Below are positions 20,664 to 24,794 of a stretch of 24,794 nt of DNA, piece by piece. Positions within the stretch are counted from its first letter, which is position 1; each line of letters opens with the position of its first letter. The position numbers and the translations under genes were made by a program. Source of the stretch: Deltaproteobacteria bacterium UBA2957 (GTDB taxonomy: Bacteria; Myxococcota_A; UBA796); NCBI GenBank assembly GCA_002348535.1, contig DEBL01000355.1, forward strand, positions 1 to 24,794, in the 5' to 3' direction. The notes under the pieces were generated by a model, which was not told the origin of the DNA, made no database searches, and was given only the letters and a program-made list of their open reading frames with translations.

Positions 20664-21686
20664 CTACCGGCGGTCGGTCATCCATGTGTCCACAGCGGTC
20701 CAGACATGCTGTTGCGCATGCTTTCCGAGAACGATGTCCAAGTGACCCCAGTGGGTGAGCCCATGGGTGTCATCCAAGACCAGTACGGTCTTGTCCTCAG
20801 CCCCGGATCGCTCGAACGCCGCCATGCCCTCATCCGGGTAGAGCATCGTGTCGCGATCGCCGAGAACGATGAAGCACGGAGTGGTGCTGGTTCGCCATCC
20901 GTCATCCCACGGTACGCGGTCGGCCGAACTCCACTCGGACATTTCTTGCCATACCCGAACCGGAATGTAGTCAAATCCCCTTCGCATGCGTTCTTTCGCG
21001 AGTTCAGGTTCAATGCTCCCGGGCCACCATCCGGCGATGGGTGCCCCGAAAGCGGCGAGGTCAAGCAGCGGGAACAAGCGGGCAAACGCTCGCCCGGTCA
21101 CACCGGTATGGATTTGAATGTCACCGAAACGGACGCCCATTGGCAACTGTCGAGTCCACCGAGTCAGGCGCGGCAGCAGCCATCCCGCTTGTCCAAATCG
21201 ATAGAGTCCACCGAGGCCAACGATGCCCTTGCTGGCCGCTAACCCTTCGGCGGCCGACATGTAGGCGACGCTCGCACCGAGCGAATGTCCAACCCAGAAT
21301 GGAGTTTCGTACAGTTCATTTGAGAAGTTAGAAAGGTCCAATGGGTAGTCCATAAACGACGACGCCACTGTTTTACTTCGCCGCCGACTTCGTCCATGTC
21401 CTCGAAGTTCGAGGTTAAACACGTCCCACCCCTCATGAGCCAGCCACGCAGCCATGGATCGGTGGGTTGTGTGCCACGAAAAACGATTCTGGGCGAAGCC
21501 ATGGATCAAGATGACTGGGCCTTTGCTTGCCCCCTCGGGCTTGGTCATACGTTCTGCCCAAAGAGGTTGTTCTTGGTGCAGTTCGACAACCTGCAGCCTT
21601 AGCGACTCGTATCGCCCCTGATCAATGTGAGCCTGCTTCACCGCATCGTCGTGCACGATGAACGGGCTGGGCAATGGGGTGGTCAT
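20664..21686 (-). CDS. Alpha/beta-fold hydrolase (esterase/lipase-like)
   Basis: 340 residues. Alpha/beta-hydrolase landmarks: oxyanion 'HGFAQNR' (62-68), nucleophile elbow 'GHSLGAS' with S135, acid D279 in 'LGDRDTMLYP' and histidine H315 in 'HWGHLD'. It has no signal peptide, so it is probably cytosolic. A cap region lies between about 150 and 265. The substrate is unknown; the 'GHSLGA' elbow and overall plan suggest lipid-like or polyester-like esters, but this is a guess. ATG 21686 overlaps the fbp stop by four bases (ATGA), so the two are translationally coupled. A shared hairpin terminator follows. Confidence 0.88.
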   Translation of the reverse strand: MTTPLPSPFIVHDDAVKQAHIDQGRYESLRLQVVELHQEQPLWAERMTKPEGASKGPVILIHGFAQNRFSWHTTHRSMAAWLAHEGWDVFNLELRGHGRSRRRSKTVASSFMDYPLDLSNFSNELYETPFWVGHSLGASVAYMSAAEGLAASKGIVGLGGLYRFGQAGWLLPRLTRWTRQLPMGVRFGDIQIHTGVTGRAFARLFPLLDLAAFGAPIAGWWPGSIEPELAKERMRRGFDYIPVRVWQEMSEWSSADRVPWDDGWRTSTTPCFIVLGDRDTMLYPDEGMAAFERSGAEDKTVLVLDDTHGLTHWGHLDIVLGKHAQQHVWTAVDTWMTDRR

Positions 21687-22678
21687 CGAAGCGCGGCTTC
21701 CACTTCGTCCACATTCACAGTGTTTCCGATGTAGAGGGCCGTGCGCGCGTGCATCTCGGTCGGCGTGACATCGAGGATTCGCGTGCTTCCATTTGACGCC
21801 CGACCGCCGGCGGTCTCGACGATAAACGCAAGAGGAAAGGCCTCGTAAAGGAGTCTCAGTTTTCCGTCAGGATTTGTCTCGGTGGGGGGGTACATGAACA
21901 CCCCTCCTTTGATCAAATTACGATGGAAATCGGCCACAAGAGACCCGATGTAGCGCGCCCGATACCCTTCGCCTCCCTGCTTGAGATGGTCGATGTATCG
22001 GCGAAGCTTGGGGTTCCACGCGTAGGCATACGCTTCATTCACTGAATACGTGTTTGCCTTGGGCTCCAATTTGATGTCGGGGTGACTCAGGAAGAACTCA
22101 CCAACGACTGGGTCGAGTGTAAAGCCGTTGACTTGGCCATCAACGGCGAGCACCATCACAGTGCCCGATCCGTAGACAACATATCCGGCAGCTACTACCT
22201 CATTTCCCGACTGCAGAATGTCATCGGCAGTGGCTGGGGTTCCTTCTTCGGTTCGGCGTCGAAAGATTCCAAAGATGGTTCCGATGGTCGCGTTTACGTC
22301 AATGTTGGAGGAACCGTCGAGGGGATCCATGCAGAAAATGTATCGGCCAGAGTGAAAGCGATCGGGTGTCAGCGTTGCTTCCTCATCTTCTTCCGACAAG
22401 ATTGCTGCGCATACACCCGGGTGCTCGAGGGCTCGCTTGAACGCATCGTTCGCGTAGATGTCCAGTTTTTGGACAAACTCACCCTGCACATTCATCTCCC
22501 CAGTCTCGCCCAACATGCCCGCAAGACCTGCTCGGTTTACGCGGGCGGCAACCAGTCTTGAGGCGAGGGCTACCTGCTGGAGCAGGGTGGCGAACTGACC
22601 GGTTGCGTCGGCGTGAACTTTGGTGGTTTCAAAGATGAACCGGTCTAAGGTTGTTCCTTCTTCAAATTGCCGTTGCAT
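21683..22678 (-). CDS. fbp: Fructose-1,6-bisphosphatase class I
   Basis: Hydrolyses fructose-1,6-bisphosphate in gluconeogenesis. 331 residues from ATG 22678, chosen because GGAG lies eight bases upstream and the family N-terminus begins here; the frame is open about 21 codons further. Landmarks: 'GEMNVQGEFVQKLDIYAND' (60-78), metal-binding 'SEEDEE' (95-100) and 'DPLDGSSNID' (118-127), 'YGSGTVMV', and the substrate-binding 'RYIGSLVADFHRN' with 'GGVFMYP'. Coupled to the downstream hydrolase gene. Divergent from a lipoprotein gene, with 80 bases between. Confidence 0.96.
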   Translation of the reverse strand: MQRQFEEGTTLDRFIFETTKVHADATGQFATLLQQVALASRLVAARVNRAGLAGMLGETGEMNVQGEFVQKLDIYANDAFKRALEHPGVCAAILSEEDEEATLTPDRFHSGRYIFCMDPLDGSSNIDVNATIGTIFGIFRRRTEEGTPATADDILQSGNEVVAAGYVVYGSGTVMVLAVDGQVNGFTLDPVVGEFFLSHPDIKLEPKANTYSVNEAYAYAWNPKLRRYIDHLKQGGEGYRARYIGSLVADFHRNLIKGGVFMYPPTETNPDGKLRLLYEAFPLAFIVETAGGRASNGSTRILDVTPTEMHARTALYIGNTVNVDEVEAALR

Positions 22679-22758
22679 ATGGAGTTCTCCGTGGAGGTCT
22701 CGGTAACCCGGTGTGCTGGACGATGCCGAAGGGCCTCGCACCGCTTACACTGACAACC

Positions 22759-23580
22759 ATGCAGACGAAAGCGAGCCAAAGCCTGTTGTGGGTTGCGTTG
22801 ATGGGTTCGGGGTGCCTGCCCCCGGCAGCGCCATGGCCTGTTGTGGATGATCGGAGTCCATCGGATGCCGATGCAGACGTTGGCGGAGATGAAGATGCCG
22901 ATGTCGATGGCGGAGACGATACGGGCTCTGTACTGGAGTGCAATTCGCTGTACATGGGAGGCGGTAACTCCTATGTCGTCGTTGGAAAATCCACGGTCGA
23001 TGGAGCGGCGCTATACACCGACTCATCGTTTACCGTTGAGTTGTGGGCCTACATCGACCGATCGGTGTTGAGTGGGCGGTACACGCTCGTCAGCCTCGGT
23101 GACCCGGAGGCGTGGTGGCTGGGTCTCGACGATGGAGACCTGATCTTTGAATCGGGGATTGACGATATCGCGCGCGCTTCGCTGGACGACCGAGTTGCGG
23201 TCCAGTTGCCTGAGGGAGAGACCTACTGGTTCCACATCGGTGCCGTAATGGATCGATCCAACAATGAGATGCGCGTCTACCTCAATGGTGAGCGCGTCGT
23301 AGCAATGAGCCCGGTGGGACCCTTGGAGCAGCCAACCGAACAAGAGGTGCTTCGGTTCGGGCGCTCTGTTGATTCACTCACCTCGTGGCCATCCTCGATC
23401 GATGAGGTTCGATTCGGGCATGCCGTGAACCTATCCGGTGTCGACCCTGACTTTAGTGTGGAACGCTCTACCGAGGGATGGATCGGAGTGTGGCGATTCA
23501 ACAACGACCTCGTCAACGAAGTGACTGGACAGAGTGCGGCCGGAAGTGAGAGCTTGACCTACTACGATTCGTGTCCCTAA
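22759..23580 (+). CDS. Lipoprotein with LamG/concanavalin-like domain
   Basis: 273 residues from ATG 22759. A leader 'MQTKASQSLLWVALMGSGC' gives lipid Cys C19. A strongly acidic Asp/Gly linker (about 30-55) follows, as in many Myxococcota/Bradymonadota surface lipoproteins. Residues about 62-265 look like a LamG-type jelly roll: 'FTVELWAYIDRS', 'WWLGLDDGDLIFES', 'YWFHIGAVMDRSNNEMRVYLNGE', 'SSIDEVRFGHAVNLSG' and 'WIGVWRFNND'. Such domains bind glycans or proteins. No Shine-Dalgarno is seen; TACACT at 22746-22751 would place a transcription start at or next to the ATG, so a leaderless message is possible. The frame continues upstream to 22651 without signal-peptide character. Its stop overlaps the convergent GT51 gene by four bases. 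Confidence 0.82.
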   Translation: MQTKASQSLLWVALMGSGCLPPAAPWPVVDDRSPSDADADVGGDEDADVDGGDDTGSVLECNSLYMGGGNSYVVVGKSTVDGAALYTDSSFTVELWAYIDRSVLSGRYTLVSLGDPEAWWLGLDDGDLIFESGIDDIARASLDDRVAVQLPEGETYWFHIGAVMDRSNNEMRVYLNGERVVAMSPVGPLEQPTEQEVLRFGRSVDSLTSWPSSIDEVRFGHAVNLSGVDPDFSVERSTEGWIGVWRFNNDLVNEVTGQSAAGSESLTYYDSCP

Positions 23581-24794
23581 GGCGGCACGATACGAAGCCG
23601 CTTTTTGCGTTCACGGCGATGTTCTTCTGCACTGATGACCTTCTTGCGTCGCATGTTATCGAGTACTCGGTCAACCACAACAACGGGCGGCTTTCCAGTC
23701 CGCTTGATGCGCTCGTGCCACCCGTTGGGGGCAGGTAAGATAGCGGCGAGAAACGCAGCTTCACGCGGCGTAAGTTGGTCGGGTGCTTTTAAGAACCACG
23801 CGCGCGACGCCTGTTGGATTCCACGAAGGTTGGGCCCAAACTCCACCACGTTGATGTACAACTGTAGAATTCCATGCTTTGACATTCGGTCTTCGAGCGA
23901 AAGCGCCAGCAGCAACTCGCGAAGCTTTCTACGGAGGGTCCGCCGGCCATCGAGGAAGAGGTTCTTCGCGAGTTGTTGGGTGATGGTTGATCCGCCTCGA
24001 ATTCGGTCCTCGTTGGGCGCGGCATCGATGGCTTCTTGAATTGCTTCGATGTCGAAGCCAGGGTGGGTCTCGAAGCGAATGTCCTCAGCGGCGATGACCG
24101 CTTCTGGAAACCACCCGGCGTTGGCCAGCGGAACCCACCCATCGATGGAAGGTCCAACCACATGGACGGTGGAATCCGCTGCAAATTGAACCCGATTCGG
24201 ACCCATCGAAGAGGGAAGCCCGCCGGATGCTTGGAGTTCAGTAACGCTGGGTTCGGCAGTCCAAGTCCATGGCGGGCCTTCGATGCGGGCCTCAAGACCC
24301 AGTGTGCCCTCGATCTGCATGCTGGACTGCTCTGGAATGGTGTCGCCAAAGATCGCTGCGATGTCTGCCAGCGGAGTCTGGGGAATGGATGCGTGTACTG
24401 TGATCACGTCTTCAGTGCGCCGAATGGAGGCTTCCCCAGAGACTTGGCCATAGGATGCCGTCAGTGTGATTGGTCCTCCATTGTTTTCGAATTCCGCCCG
24501 GATACGCATTGGGTGTTCAGGCATGGGTTCTCGTGACAGCAGTGGGTGGGCGAGACGGAGGGAGGGAATATCGATGGTGACCACCGACGGGTTGGACGCG
24601 AGGGCTTCGACGGTGATGTTCTGAATGTGATGCTCTGCAACGTTCGCGTTGACTTCCGTTCCACGGAGTTCCCACTCGCCCGTTGTTGTCCGCGTCAGCG
24701 ACCATTCACTGTTCGGTTGGGTGGACAGGACCACAGAGCCATCGAAGGGCAGACTGTCCCCGATGTCGATGCGGATTTCGGAGGGCTCAATGCG
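23577..24794 (-). CDS. GT51 peptidoglycan glycosyltransferase with beta-rich N-terminal region (5'-truncated)
   Basis: The frame runs off the right window edge; 405 C-terminal residues are visible. The C-terminal 180 residues form a GT51 (MtgA/PBP1-type) lipid II polymerase. Motifs: 'AVIAAEDIRFETHPGFD', with the catalytic Glu in 'AED'; 'RGGSTITQQLAKNLFL'; 'RRKLRELLLALSLE'; 'ILQLYINVVEFGPNLRGI'; and 'REAAFLAAILPAPN'. No transpeptidase domain follows; the protein ends in a basic tail. The usual Glu in 'ILExYLN' is Gln here. The preceding 220 visible residues are not a simple membrane anchor but beta-rich ('GPITLTASYGQVSGEASIRR', 'TLGLEARIEGPPWTW'), resembling AsmA/DUF-type periplasmic repeats. 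I cannot name that domain. A membrane anchor presumably lies outside the window. Confidence 0.88.
   Translation of the reverse strand, partial: RIEPSEIRIDIGDSLPFDGSVVLSTQPNSEWSLTRTTTGEWELRGTEVNANVAEHHIQNITVEALASNPSVVTIDIPSLRLAHPLLSREPMPEHPMRIRAEFENNGGPITLTASYGQVSGEASIRRTEDVITVHASIPQTPLADIAAIFGDTIPEQSSMQIEGTLGLEARIEGPPWTWTAEPSVTELQASGGLPSSMGPNRVQFAADSTVHVVGPSIDGWVPLANAGWFPEAVIAAEDIRFETHPGFDIEAIQEAIDAAPNEDRIRGGSTITQQLAKNLFLDGRRTLRRKLRELLLALSLEDRMSKHGILQLYINVVEFGPNLRGIQQASRAWFLKAPDQLTPREAAFLAAILPAPNGWHERIKRTGKPPVVVVDRVLDNMRRKKVISAEEHRRERKKRLRIVPP

Noticed and set aside
23605..24536. Plus-strand frames opposite the GT51 gene
   Set aside because: Shadow frames; the minus strand carries all GT51 motifs.

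Overview
The window (about 24.8 kb, GC roughly in the high 50s per cent by eye, not counted) is dense bacterial chromosome from a Gram-negative aerobe. It carries an outer-membrane TonB receptor, several Sec/lipobox lipoproteins, a B-type succinate dehydrogenase, a mitochondrial-like citrate synthase and a CarH/LitR-type MerR-B12 regulator. Together with an Asp-rich lipoprotein linker, this mix suggests a Myxococcota/Bradymonadota-like ('deltaproteobacterial') lineage. That placement is inference from gene style, not a database match. I see no tRNA, rRNA, CRISPR array, insertion sequence or phage gene.

Layout. 1-885 (+): the 3' end of a probable dnaX, translationally coupled to recR. 882-2586 (-): a YtkA-like lipoprotein overlapping a di-haem cytochrome c peroxidase. 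2632-6031 (-): sdhC-sdhA-sdhB, tightly coupled, with a perfect TATAAT upstream. 6118-10016 (-): a TonB-dependent receptor that also contains a TonB C-terminal domain, overlapping a downstream lipoprotein gene. 10020-10122: a divergent control region with two inverted repeats. 10123-11049 (+): the MerR-B12 light/cobalamin sensor. 11020-11223 (-): a small membrane protein with strong-looking expression signals. 11378-19215 (-): DUF429 protein, M1 aminopeptidase with HEAT repeats, divergent PlsX, citrate synthase, sucC and sucD, ending at a hairpin terminator. 19216-19696: a 480-base control region with a perfect sigma-54 promoter and a three-hairpin leader. 19697-20602 (+): a secreted, probably outer-membrane beta-barrel protein. 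20664-22678 (-): fructose-1,6-bisphosphatase overlapping an alpha/beta hydrolase. 22759-23580 (+): a LamG-like lipoprotein. 23577-24794 (-): a GT51 peptidoglycan glycosyltransferase with a long beta-rich N-terminal part, cut by the window edge.

How the genes work together. Citrate synthase, succinyl-CoA synthetase and succinate dehydrogenase supply three TCA steps and the quinone-linked entry to respiration. Fbp points to gluconeogenesis. The cell-envelope genes (receptor, lipoproteins, OMP, GT51 enzyme) are interleaved with them. The most interesting parts are the divergent MerR-B12/TonB-receptor locus, which could be a light- or cobalamin-controlled uptake system using an unusual self-contained TonB/receptor fusion, and the sigma-54 promoter with structured leader in front of the OMP gene.
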